Below, piece after piece: positions 33,584 through 42,861 of a DNA stretch of 64,000 nt. This DNA comes from Bombardia bombarda (Eukaryota; Ascomycota; Sordariomycetes; Sordariales; Lasiosphaeriaceae). The notes below the pieces were generated by a model. The model searched no databases, was not told where the DNA came from, and was given only the letters and a program-made list of their open reading frames with translations. The translations under genes and the position numbers were made by a program. Each line of letters starts with the position of its first letter. Position 1 is the stretch's first letter. Location: NCBI GenBank assembly GCA_030512295.1, contig JAULSR010000003.1, positions 2,046,001 through 2,110,000 of the forward strand, in the 5' to 3' direction.

Positions 33584-36031
33584 TCAAAACACCTCCGTCA
33601 TAAAATGATACTCAATCCCGCTCCCATCCCCCCTCCCCCTCGCCGTCAGCGCCCTGCACCGATCCGCCAAGATCTCCCCCACCGCCGGCGTACCGCAGTA
33701 AAACACGCCAATCCTCAAGTCATAATTCCCGCCATCACCACTCCTAGCCGTCTCCCCGCTAGCCCTAGCGACAGCAGCAGCAGTAGCATCGATATCCACC
33801 CCCGCCGCCTTCGTCGCCGCTGCCAATCCATCACTCACACTCCCCCTCCCACTCCCTACACTCATGCCCCTGCCCTTCCCCGCTGCCGCCGCCCTCCTCC
33901 GCCGATCCCTCCTCCGCTCCCTCTCCGCCTGCCTGCTCGCCCGAAACACCAACATGTCCTCGTAGTGCTGGTCCAATATCTCCACAAAGTCCGGCCGCCC
34001 GAACTGCGTCGGGTTGAGCAGCCCCGTCAGCGGACTCTCGGGGTGCGCGGCGGTGCGGTGCATCTCGAGCAGCCAGCAGTAAACATGCGTCACGATGTTG
34101 CTGCTGCCGCTGCCCTGCTGCGTGACGTGGGTGGCGATGCGTATGTCGAGGTGGGGCCGCCCCTGCTCCTGGCGGCGATGCCACTGCTGGCTGCGCGACA
34201 CGTCGTTGAGCAGGTCCGCCATCCACAGCAGGTAGTTGCGGCTGCGGACGGTCCAGTGGAAGTCGACGCGGCGGTAGTCGGGGCGGAAGGAGCGGAGGAG
34301 GGGGCCGCGGCGGGTTGGCTTGTTCGGGTTGCTGGTGGTGATGTTGCTGATGCTGCTGCTGCCGCTGGGGTTGAGAAAGGGGCGCTTCTCGTTGCGGCTG
34401 CTGGCTATGCTGCTGCCCATGCCGTAGCTCTTGTCTGCTAAGAGCTCGGATGTGAGCGCGGAGAGCGCTGAATAGCTTCTCTCGTGGATGCGGCCTGGCC
34501 TGCCGTGGCGCGCGTTGTCGCGGGCTTGCAAATCTGACAGAATGCCGGAAAAGGGGGTGACGCCGATGCCGGAGCCGACGATGATGGTGTGGGTGAAGTC
34601 GTAGAAGCGCTGGGCGGGGGCGCCAAAGGGCCCGTTGATGCCGACCTCGATGTCGGCCTTGCCCGTCTCGTCGGCTAGGGTGCGAAGCCTTCTGGTCCAG
34701 TTGCCGTCCGTCTTGATGTGGAGCCGCACCTTCTTGCCGGCGCAGACCGAGACTGTAAAAGGGTGCCACTGAAAGAAGCTGATCCTGGGAACCTGGAGAA
34801 AGACGTACTGTCCGGGCTTGTACCCCGAAAGATGCTCACTCGGGATAGTGGCCGTGACTTCGACTGTTTCGCCGTCCAGGACCTTGATCGTGGCGCTGAT
34901 TCGGTAGAAACTGAGGCCGAGTCTGACCAGTCGCTCTATGATAATGAGAAGGGTCGGAAAGAGGAGCCAGTAGCCTAGCATGGGAATCTCCAAGAGTCCC
35001 GAAGAGCCATGCCCACAAAGAAGAGCAATGATGGGATACATGAGCAGGTGCCCAAGCTGGAACACCTCGTAGTTCCACCTCCGCACCGGTGGGATGCTCA
35101 ACAGACCAAGGATGTAAAACAAGGCGAGAGCAACAAGCCCGGTCCACCCCGACAACATCGAAATGTACTTGGAATACGGATGAGGGACTGCGTCTGGGCC
35201 CAGGATAGCTGCAACATACTGTTCATACTGGGGCTGGCTCCCATGGTTGAACGTCCCAGCCATATGCCCAATAGCATGCAGCGTCGCCAGGCAAAGAGCC
35301 ACAATCGAGATCTTGATGTGAAATGACTGCGACAGATCCCAGTTGATGAACCTTGACAGACAATACGACCGCCGCAACAAGGTCGAGAAATACCGCGACA
35401 TGCTGAGCACTAGGAAAAACATGGTCGGATACAGCGCGCCCGCACAGGCCTTGGCCACACAGACACCCCATCCGAAAGCCGCCCGGTAAGGGCCCTGCAT
35501 GTATTTCACCAGCTGCCAGCTGCCAAACCCGATCTGCATCGAGATGACCAGGACCAGAAACAGTATCTCAGGCCCGTGGACGGCCCAGTGTGCGCGCACC
35601 CGCCGCCAGATGGACATCTTGCGCACATAGTCGCCCACCGCCTTGTGCTCCAGCTCGAGCGATGGTATCTTCCACTCCCTGACGCGCGCAGCAAACTCGG
35701 CGCGTGGGATCTGGCGGGCATCGGACCCAATGATGCTACGGAGGAACTCATGGCGCAAGTCGATCTCGGGCGGGGCCTTGCTATCGCGGCTGCTATCGCT
35801 GGTGTATTCCTTCCTCCTGGCCAGGACGTGGTGGTGGCTTGGCTGCGGGACGAGCTCGTCGTGTGCGGCGTCCAGCTTTTGCTCGACCTCGTCGTAGTCG
35901 ATGAGGCCGTCGCCGTTGTGGTCGAGGTCGTCGAGGAAGCGGGCGATCTCGTCGTCTGTGAGGTATTGGACATGGTCGGTAGTGACAACGCGGTGGAATT
36001 GGTCTTTCATCGCGCCAGTTGCGTTCGCCAT
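33584..36031 (-). CDS. EF-hand NADPH oxidase (NoxC/Nox3 class)
   Basis: A single-exon frame of 815 aa from ATG 36031. Nox enzymes move electrons from NADPH through FAD and two haems across a membrane to oxygen, making superoxide. A canonical EF-hand loop lies at 37-48 (DHNGDGLIDYDE), the hallmark of the calcium-linked third class of fungal Nox. Six transmembrane helices follow from about 155. The paired haem histidines are visible in SFHIKIS and TLHAIGHMAGTFNH on one helix, with another in LGHLLMYP. The FAD site is HPFTVSV, and the NADPH site begins at IIVGSGIGVTPFSGIL. An insert rich in Ser, Arg and Asn sits between the nucleotide-binding segments. The protein ends in YHFMTEVF, close to the C-terminus typical of the class. 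It is divergent with the GH5 gene. Confidence 0.93.
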   Translation of the reverse strand: MANATGAMKDQFHRVVTTDHVQYLTDDEIARFLDDLDHNGDGLIDYDEVEQKLDAAHDELVPQPSHHHVLARRKEYTSDSSRDSKAPPEIDLRHEFLRSIIGSDARQIPRAEFAARVREWKIPSLELEHKAVGDYVRKMSIWRRVRAHWAVHGPEILFLVLVISMQIGFGSWQLVKYMQGPYRAAFGWGVCVAKACAGALYPTMFFLVLSMSRYFSTLLRRSYCLSRFINWDLSQSFHIKISIVALCLATLHAIGHMAGTFNHGSQPQYEQYVAAILGPDAVPHPYSKYISMLSGWTGLVALALFYILGLLSIPPVRRWNYEVFQLGHLLMYPIIALLCGHGSSGLLEIPMLGYWLLFPTLLIIIERLVRLGLSFYRISATIKVLDGETVEVTATIPSEHLSGYKPGQYVFLQVPRISFFQWHPFTVSVCAGKKVRLHIKTDGNWTRRLRTLADETGKADIEVGINGPFGAPAQRFYDFTHTIIVGSGIGVTPFSGILSDLQARDNARHGRPGRIHERSYSALSALTSELLADKSYGMGSSIASSRNEKRPFLNPSGSSSISNITTSNPNKPTRRGPLLRSFRPDYRRVDFHWTVRSRNYLLWMADLLNDVSRSQQWHRRQEQGRPHLDIRIATHVTQQGSGSSNIVTHVYCWLLEMHRTAAHPESPLTGLLNPTQFGRPDFVEILDQHYEDMLVFRASRQAERERRRDRRRRAAAAGKGRGMSVGSGRGSVSDGLAAATKAAGVDIDATAAAVARASGETARSGDGGNYDLRIGVFYCGTPAVGEILADRCRALTARGRGDGSGIEYHFMTEVF

Positions 36032-37672
36032 GGTCGTCGCACGATAGTGATGAAGACATGGGGAAAGACCTCGACTGCAAAGGAGCCCTGAGATCTGGAG
36101 CTGACATGTTGAGAAGCAGTTCGAGATCGCGGCAAATCAGACCGCGTTGTCGACGTCATGCTAGTCTCGGGGTCGCAGTTGGCGAACAGGACCGGTTGAA
36201 GAATCAGACCGTTCTGACTCAAAGATCGAGGAGGTGGCTGATACTAGCCGTAGCGCTAGGGGCCGGCTCCTCGTGGAATCCGAGATGCCCCTTTTGGTAG
36301 CCATCTTTGATGTATGACTTATCATTGCTTTCCACTGGGCGAATGAATAGAATGCTCTGCTCTTAAGAGCGGCTCAGTGCTTGAAGGTGCAGTTGATGCG
36401 GCAGCCGTTGTTGACTTGGACGATGGTTCAAGAATGAGCTACTGGTGAGCCCCTGAACTCTAACCGTTCCGTAACCTCTCTTTACCATTAATCAGGAAGT
36501 GGATCTGACTGGGGGACCTGAAGTCGTGGTAGCGCGGTTGGCAGCAGTGGTATCGGCTCAGTAGAACATGTGCTCGTGGTTACTGCAGTTATCCTTCGCT
36601 GCATGACAGGCATATGCACATTGCAGAAAACGGTCCGCATGAGCTCAATATGCCCACGAAAAACCGACATGAGCACTAGATAATGATGTGAACATGACGG
36701 AGGGAGTTCTAAACTCGCATTATCGTAGGAAAGAAGTCTCAAAACACCGTTCCCGCAATTGCCGATTGCTGTTCGCTTTGTCGTCAGTAACTACACGACG
36801 AAGGGTAGATGTATATCTCTCATGTGATGTCCTTCACACTATTGAACTTGCTGAACGATACGGGTAGCAAAGCGCAGACATGTATCTTGGATAATCGTCA
36901 AAGGATGTTGCGAATAATTCCAGACTTTACCCAGAAGCACCAACTTGATGATTGCTGATTGAGTGATAGAGTAGAAGAGCAAACTGGATGCAAGAAGCGA
37001 AATAAAGAAAACACCAACCACACCATATGCGCGATAAGCGAATATTCCCTTGCCCCGCGACGATTGTGGTTTAGTAGGCAAAAATGGGGTCGATATTGGG
37101 TGGTGCGGGAGGTGAAACTCGACTAGTTTGATCACCCTGTTATCTGACCCCCCTCACCACCATCTTGGCTCATTTGCACCATCTCTTGAGCGCTAACTGG
37201 GAAAACTAAGCTTCTAAATCAGACAAGCATGCTGTTTTGCGATGAATTCTCTAGTGAACATCGTGAAGATGAACAGACGACTCCTTCGGTCATGCTGCAA
37301 TACCCACCGTGATGTTGCTGGTGTGACATTGGGGTTGGCGTGGTCAGAAGAAGGGGCGCCAAGATCAGTCGTCCCCTGACCCAATCATATACTAGGGGCC
37401 GTGAATGAACGACAGTAACATGCACGATCGGATCGCTTGATGTTGGGGGGCCATGTTCTCCGTGTATCGTCAAAGGGTCCAGGCTCCGCTAGTGTACCTG
37501 TCAATATAACTGATGGTTCTCCCACGTTGTGGCAGATCCCCGTCCTTTTGTCTCTTCATCGTCTTGGGATCCCAAACTGGCTTTAGATAAGCCGTTCATT
37601 CGTTTCATTCGCTCGTTTCATTGCCTCTCCGACTTTAATCACGACTCTCTTTTGGCCGGACCTCAAGACAAG
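36032..37672. promoter_or_regulatory. Divergent intergenic region, Nox gene and GH5 endoglucanase
   Basis: 1.6 kb carrying the upstream regions of two outward-facing genes. A minus frame near 36839-37135 reads as a hydrophobic peptide but lacks an ATG and a domain. No clear regulatory words were assigned. Confidence 0.4.
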
Positions 37673-39234
37673 ATGATGCTGAAGTCGATTATCTGCCACT
37701 TGGCATTGTTTGGGCTGGGCTCGGCGAGGGTTCAGTTCCTGGTATGTCAATGACGCTCTCCTCGATTATGTTTTGTACTAAGATTGCTAGGGCATGAGCA
37801 TTGCAGGAGGTGAATTTGGATGCCAGATCGATGGCTCATGTCCGCTTGGCTCAACACAGCTTCCGCTTCAGTCGTTCAAGCTCGGCGGCGGCGATGGCGA
37901 AGGGCAGATGAAGCACTTTGCCACCGATGATGGGATGAACCTCTTTCGACTGCGTGCGTCTCCTCGCCCACTCGATGCATCTGACCAATACTGACCATCC
38001 CTCAGCAATATCATGGCAGTTCCTCGTCAACAACCAGCTCGGCAGCCCCCTCAACACCGCCAACCTCGCAAAGTACGACAAGCTCGTGCAGACGTGCCTC
38101 GCGACCGGCGCACACTGTATGATTGACATCCACAACTTTGCCCGCTGGAACGGCGGCATCATCGGCCAGGGCGGGCCCACCGACGAGCAATTCGTGTCGC
38201 TCTGGACCCAGCTCGCGACGGAATATGCAGCATCACAGAACATCGTCTTCGAGCTCATGAACGAGCCGCACGATCTTGACATCCCAAAGTGGGCAGCAAC
38301 ATGCCAAAAAGTCGTCACGGCAATTCGTAGCGCCGGCGCCAAGACGCAGATGATCCTCCTGCCTGGATCGAACTTTGATAGCGCCGCGACCTTGGTCTCA
38401 GGAGGCAGCGCGGCGGCGCTCATGGCCATCACGAATCCCGACGGGAGCACCGACAACTTGGTGCTGGATGTGCACAAGTATCTCGATGTGGATAATAGCG
38501 GAACACATGCAGAATGCATAACGAACAACACCGGTGCGTTTGGAGAGGTGGCGACGTTCTTGAGGCAGGCTGAGAGGAAGGGGCTTGTGAGCGAGACCGG
38601 CGCAGCGCCCGATGGGTCTGCTTGTCTGGCACGGTTCTGCGAGCAGAACTCTTTTATCAACGCAAATTCCGATGTTTTTGTCGGTTTGGTGAGCTGGGCA
38701 GCCGGGAGTTTTGACACCTCGTATCTGCTGGCTCAGACGCCGAGATTTGATGGGCAGAAGTGGGTGAACAACCAACTTGCAGCAGACTGTGTGGTTGACA
38801 CATGGCTGAAGTCGAGCGAGGTCGTGCCGGCGCCGGCCCCTGTTGCGAGTAGTAGCAGCGCCATTGTCGCTGTACCGACTATAACTTCAACGAGCTATCT
38901 GACGGGGACGAGGACAATATCGATGACAGGGACGATAACGACGATCGAAATCCAAGAGACAAGCTCGGCTGTGATTGAGTCGTCAAGCACCGTACTGGAG
39001 ACGGATGAGTCCCAGCCCACAACAATTCTGAATGCGCCAGCCTTGGATATACCAACCACAGTTGAGACTACAACTAATAGCGCACCTATTGCCAGTGTAA
39101 CAAGGGCGGTGCAGTCAACTGCTAGACCGACGGCTGTAGTGGCTTCGGGCGCTGGCGAGAAGGTACTTGGTAATAATCTGTGGTTGTCAAACGGGCTGCT
39201 ATTTTGTGGTATCATGATTGTTCGTTTGTTCTGA
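37673..39234 (+). CDS. GH5 endo-beta-1,4-glucanase (Cel5A type) with C-terminal anchor-like tail
   Basis: Three exons (37673-37741, 37791-37953, 38006-39234), introns 49 and 52 nt, give 486 aa. The enzyme should cleave internal beta-1,4 bonds of cellulose outside the cell. A short signal peptide (ICHLALFGLGSA) leads directly into the catalytic domain; there is no cellulose-binding module. Family 5 landmarks are DIHNFARWNGGIIGQ, the acid/base Glu164 in LMNEPHD, DVHKYLDVDNSGTHAEC, and the nucleophile Glu274 in LVSETGA. From about 335 a Ser/Thr/Val-rich stretch, likely O-glycosylated, ends in a hydrophobic tail (GLLFCGIMIVRLF). A GPI or membrane anchor is possible, which is unusual for this class. 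A second ATG at 37676 is an equally possible start. Confidence 0.93.
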
Positions 39235-39976
39235 TCAACCGGGAGATAGTCTGTAATATTATGCCACAACAGTTGTTAGCATCCTGGCCTTGATTGTACT
39301 ACTCTCCTTCTTCACTCATCAATGGACCTTACTGAGCTTGACCCTTTCAGGTGTAACAGGGCTGTTACTGATCTTGTCTGGTGTAGATGAAATCCCCAGC
39401 TATCAGCAACAAGTATAATACGCTCCAGCAAGCGGTTTTGTAGTGTTTATGACGCTGATCGGCAATATTGCATGCTTTATGATCCCGAGAATATCGAGAT
39501 GGCCATAGTTCTGGGGTTAATTATGAGGGTGACGACCTGAATCCCGTGGTAACTCTAGATAACATAACAGGGCGCAATACCACTGGGCGCGAACAGGTCG
39601 ATCAACGCGAGCGCAAAACAATACCTGATGCGTGTATGCCTGGTGCCCGAGGAGGACGCGATGAAGGAGGCGACTTAGCCTGTACTGGAATAATGGGTTA
39701 AATGGGGAAAGAAGACAGAATCAATTCTAGTGACTTCTAGAGGTGGGAAGAAAACGCTTGGGCCTTGTAATTTGGGAAGCCGCGATAACCTAGAGCATGC
39801 CGGTCGCTCTTGCTTCCATGTGTGTTAGTCAGCCTTTAGGTTCGAACCCCGCTAAGTTTAGAGTCTATTTTAGGGGTCATTTGCACTAAAGAGCCCTAAG
39901 GCTAGGCGCCAATAGGCCCGGGTAGGAACGTCGAACAATTTGCCCGCTCACCCCTAGAACCCGACGTTGACGACTA
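39235..39976. other. Intergenic with tRNA-like Pol III box
   Basis: 3' flank of the GH5 gene up to the transposon edge. A perfect B-box word, GGTTCGAACCC, lies at 39839-39849, with a TAGAGCATGCCGG word 47 nt before it, but the arms do not pair as a tRNA. It may be another tRNA-derived remnant. Confidence 0.35.
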
Positions 39977-40019
39977 GAAGACTGGACCCCAGCAACCGGC
40001 CACCCCCCCAAACCGGCCA
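39977..40019. repeat. Left terminal inverted repeat
   Basis: Contains two AACCGGCCA copies starting at 39994 and 40011. It is the inverted counterpart of 41819-41860, with a one-base length difference near the outer edge. Confidence 0.75.
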
Positions 40020-40414
40020 CCTTGCACCCACGCAACCCAACCTCCTGAATGCGCCTGACACAACAAAACAGCCATTTTTATATAGAAAAAAGTGTATGAA
40101 TCAATTGTCAAGTGCTACGTGTATGGATTCCAGTCCTTTTTCAAGCATTCGCTCGGCTTCTTCAACCACGTGTGTGGTCCTCGGGGCCCGGGCAGTCTTC
40201 CTGCGTTTGTTAACCCCCCTGACTGGCTTGTTGTGCCTCAACTATATCGGAAATGCTAGCAAATTGGTCATTCGCACTCTCTTTAACCCTCTTTTTACTG
40301 CGTGGCTTCGTTGCTTCCATCTCAGTAGTTAAATACTGGATTTTCCGCCTCAAAGATGCTATGAGTGCGTTGTTGTTGTCAAGCGTTTGCTAGTATACTT
40401 GACCACGGACCTAG

Positions 40415-41731
40415 CTACTCGATCTGCACTCTGTAGTTCAGCCTGGAGCTTCCGGTGCAGTGCCCGTAGCTCGGGGGCACTACGGGGAGTTTTGAACAAG
40501 GCCCCTGACCCGGGATCCCCGGGTGAGCCGGCCTGGGGGGGGGGGTGGCCGGGGGAGCTTCGTCATCGAGGACAGCTTCGGGGTCATCCAGTATACGGGA
40601 GCGGTCGATAGGCCAAATGCCTGTATTTCTGAAGCCGTGGATCAGGTTCCGGGCGCTCATGCCCCTGACTGAGGCATCCCGGTAGCAAATAAGAAAGCGT
40701 TGTTTGTTGACAGGCGCCGAAGAAGAAAAGGAGGCGAGGGCCTTTGTTGCTTGGCGGAAATAGTTCTTCAAGGGGGAAAAGACTGATCGATCGAGTGGCT
40801 GGGTCTTGTGGCTTGTATGCGAAGGTAAATACAGCAATTCTACCTTATTTTTGAAGCATTCCATCATGAATTCCTCGCTAATGTGGCTTGAATGCTCGTC
40901 AAGTATAAGGAGGCGCCAATCCCTCTTGTTTTTTGGTATTGTTGTGGGTAGATAAGTCTCCTTGAGCCAAAGTAAACAAATCTCTGTATTCGACCACCCT
41001 GTGATACTGTAGGCGAACTTCCAAGTAGGGAAATGCTCGTCAAAAGCGAGGTTTTACGGAAACCACTGCCCCTGAAGAGATGCCCCAGTAAACACAACAA
41101 CAGGGGGTAATCGGATGCCCTCAGCAAAACCGCATTCGATAACAGTAACCCAAGTAGTTGCATCAGAAGCCGTAACATAGGTCCTTTTAGTCAGGGTGCT
41201 TCCGATAACCTTTCCGGCCCGGGACTCAAGCTCTTGCATGCCGTGTCCATCCATATTAGCAATATTGGCCGGAATAATCTTTTTCCTTGAGATTACGGCT
41301 TCCAACTGATCAAAGAAAGTATCGTAAGCCTCACGAGTAGATCCGCGTACTCGAGCTGACTCTAACAAGCCAGATTTCTTGGTGGTAATGTTGTTATTTC
41401 GGCGTAGAAATCGATCAATCCATCTGGCACCCAGGGGCCGTAAATCCCCGCCTTCGGCCAGTATAGCTTGTGCGAATGCCTGCACTTGCTTCCGGCTCGG
41501 GGCCCGCCCTGCAGCTTCTTCGTTGAGGCACCAGTCGGCTAGGAAGCTCTCCTGCGTTTTGGAGAGCCGTTGAACACCCTCCATAGCTACTGGCCTTGAA
41601 TGCGCGCCGTGGAGCCGATCCTGTAGGGTGGACCGGGGCACTCCCCATTTCTTTGATGCCGCGCGCTGGGATAAATCATTTTGAACATCTGAAATTGCAG
41701 ATTGAATCAGCTCATCGCGAACAGTAGCCAT
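40415..41731 (-). pseudogene. pogo-family transposase with one premature stop
   Basis: The frame runs from ATG 41731 to 40415 (about 438 codons) and is interrupted only by TAA at 41056-41054; no frameshift is needed. Residues ~1-50 form a Psq-type helix-turn-helix (LSQRAASKKWGVPRSTLQDRL), followed by a CENP-B-type DNA-binding part (LSKTQESFLADWCL). The DDE/D integrase core keeps all three acids: NIANMDGHG, LLILDEHSSH and KTQPLDRSVF. The stop falls between the first and second acids, so any product would be inactive. CAA to TAA would be one C-to-T change in a CpA context, which fits repeat-induced point mutation, but one site cannot show it. The intact frame and clear ends suggest a fairly recent insertion. 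Confidence 0.85.
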
Positions 41732-41818
41732 TTAAAATATGAGCCAAATCGGCCTGAAATTGATGAAGTTGTGTTATGTTGAAGTTGGTGGTGATGCAAA
41801 GAGCGGTGTGGATTACCA

Positions 41819-41860
41819 TGGCCGGTTAGCAGGGGTGGCCGGTTGGGGGGTCAAGATGTC
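41819..41860. repeat. Right terminal inverted repeat
   Basis: Carries TGGCCGGTT at 41819 and 41836, the reverse complements of the left-end words, with the same 17-bp spacing. Confidence 0.75.
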
Positions 41861-42861
41861 TAACAGGTAAGTGAATATCATAATTGGCAAACGGATCACA
41901 TCATGACTTCCAAAGATCATAGTAAAATATGGACTGAACATATTATAGACCCGGTGATAAATGAGAGTACATGTATTCATAAATACAGAGTTTAAGCACA
42001 CAACACGGTTCTACAATGGCTGCTGACCACAACTAAGGGCCGGGCACTCTCCCCCGGCTTATTCTAACGTCAATGTCAGTTCTTGTTCAGTTTGAAGCAT
42101 CTCATTTATATGACGCCTCTCAGTACCTGGAGCCGGAGTGGCTATTAATGAAAGTCATCATATTCGTAGTTGTTCAAGACAGTAAAAATCAGGAACGAAC
42201 TTCACAAGTCTATTCTTTAAATCCCCTTCATATTCTACCAAAGCTCCGCCAGGTCATGAGGCTCTTGTTTGTCATGATGTGACAATGTGCCGAATAATTT
42301 TTCTTGAAATGAGAGGCCCTTCAGCTGGCACCCAGTCATTAGGTGTTGGCGTGATGCTTCTAGAATTTAGGTGAACGTACGTACCGATTGGGTTGGTGAC
42401 AGTGCATTGATTCACCACAAACATAGTAAAGAAAGGGCTATGAAAGTAATTTGATCTTAATTTATTGCCGCTTGATCCTATCAATAGCGTGCGGGCCTCA
42501 GATGCGTAGCTGTCTAATTCAGGTGGACAAAGTTGGGACCAATAAGGGACGAAAATGATGCGAGTCTGGGAGGGGGGCTTTGAGCAATCTCTGACGCGAC
42601 AACCCATCGCTCCTTCCTTCCTAATTCCAGTATCTGAGAACACACGCGCTCCTTCCCTGTTGCGCCCGGATCTCACCTTATTAACTACCCATCTCTAGCA
42701 GTTTAGAGCACGAAAAAACACTGTGAGGTCTGTCCATGTTTGGTTAGGTAGGTTTATGGGCGCGGACGATGTCTTCTGAGCCACGACTTCCAAAAACTTC
42801 TCTTCCCTTTCTCTCCAGCATCGACTCCCAGTTAAAATCTTCGACCACCTGTGCAGAAAAG
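41861..42861. other. Intergenic, upstream of the RRM gene
   Basis: No gene seen. The last 100 bp are pyrimidine-rich with a CTCTCCAG word at 42813-42820 that could end a leader intron. An in-frame ATG at 42769 would add 31 residues to the RRM protein; I judged it less likely because its context is poor and the peptide looks untranslated. Confidence 0.4.

Larger units (their letters stand above)
39977..41860 (-). mobile_element. pogo/Fot1-like DNA transposon
   Basis: An element of about 1.88 kb flanked by TA at 39975-39976 and 41861-41862, as expected for Tc1/mariner-superfamily insertions. The ends are imperfect inverted repeats sharing a GACCCC-type block and AACCGGCCA. Each end holds two copies of AACCGGCCA (39994 and 40011; on the minus strand 41844 and 41827), spaced exactly 17 bp apart at both ends, which supports the boundaries. 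It encodes one transposase on the minus strand, broken by a single stop. Confidence 0.85.

Noticed and set aside
36839..37135. Hydrophobic 98-codon minus frame upstream of the Nox gene
   Set aside because: Begins at GTG with no ATG, has no domain, and lies in a promoter region.
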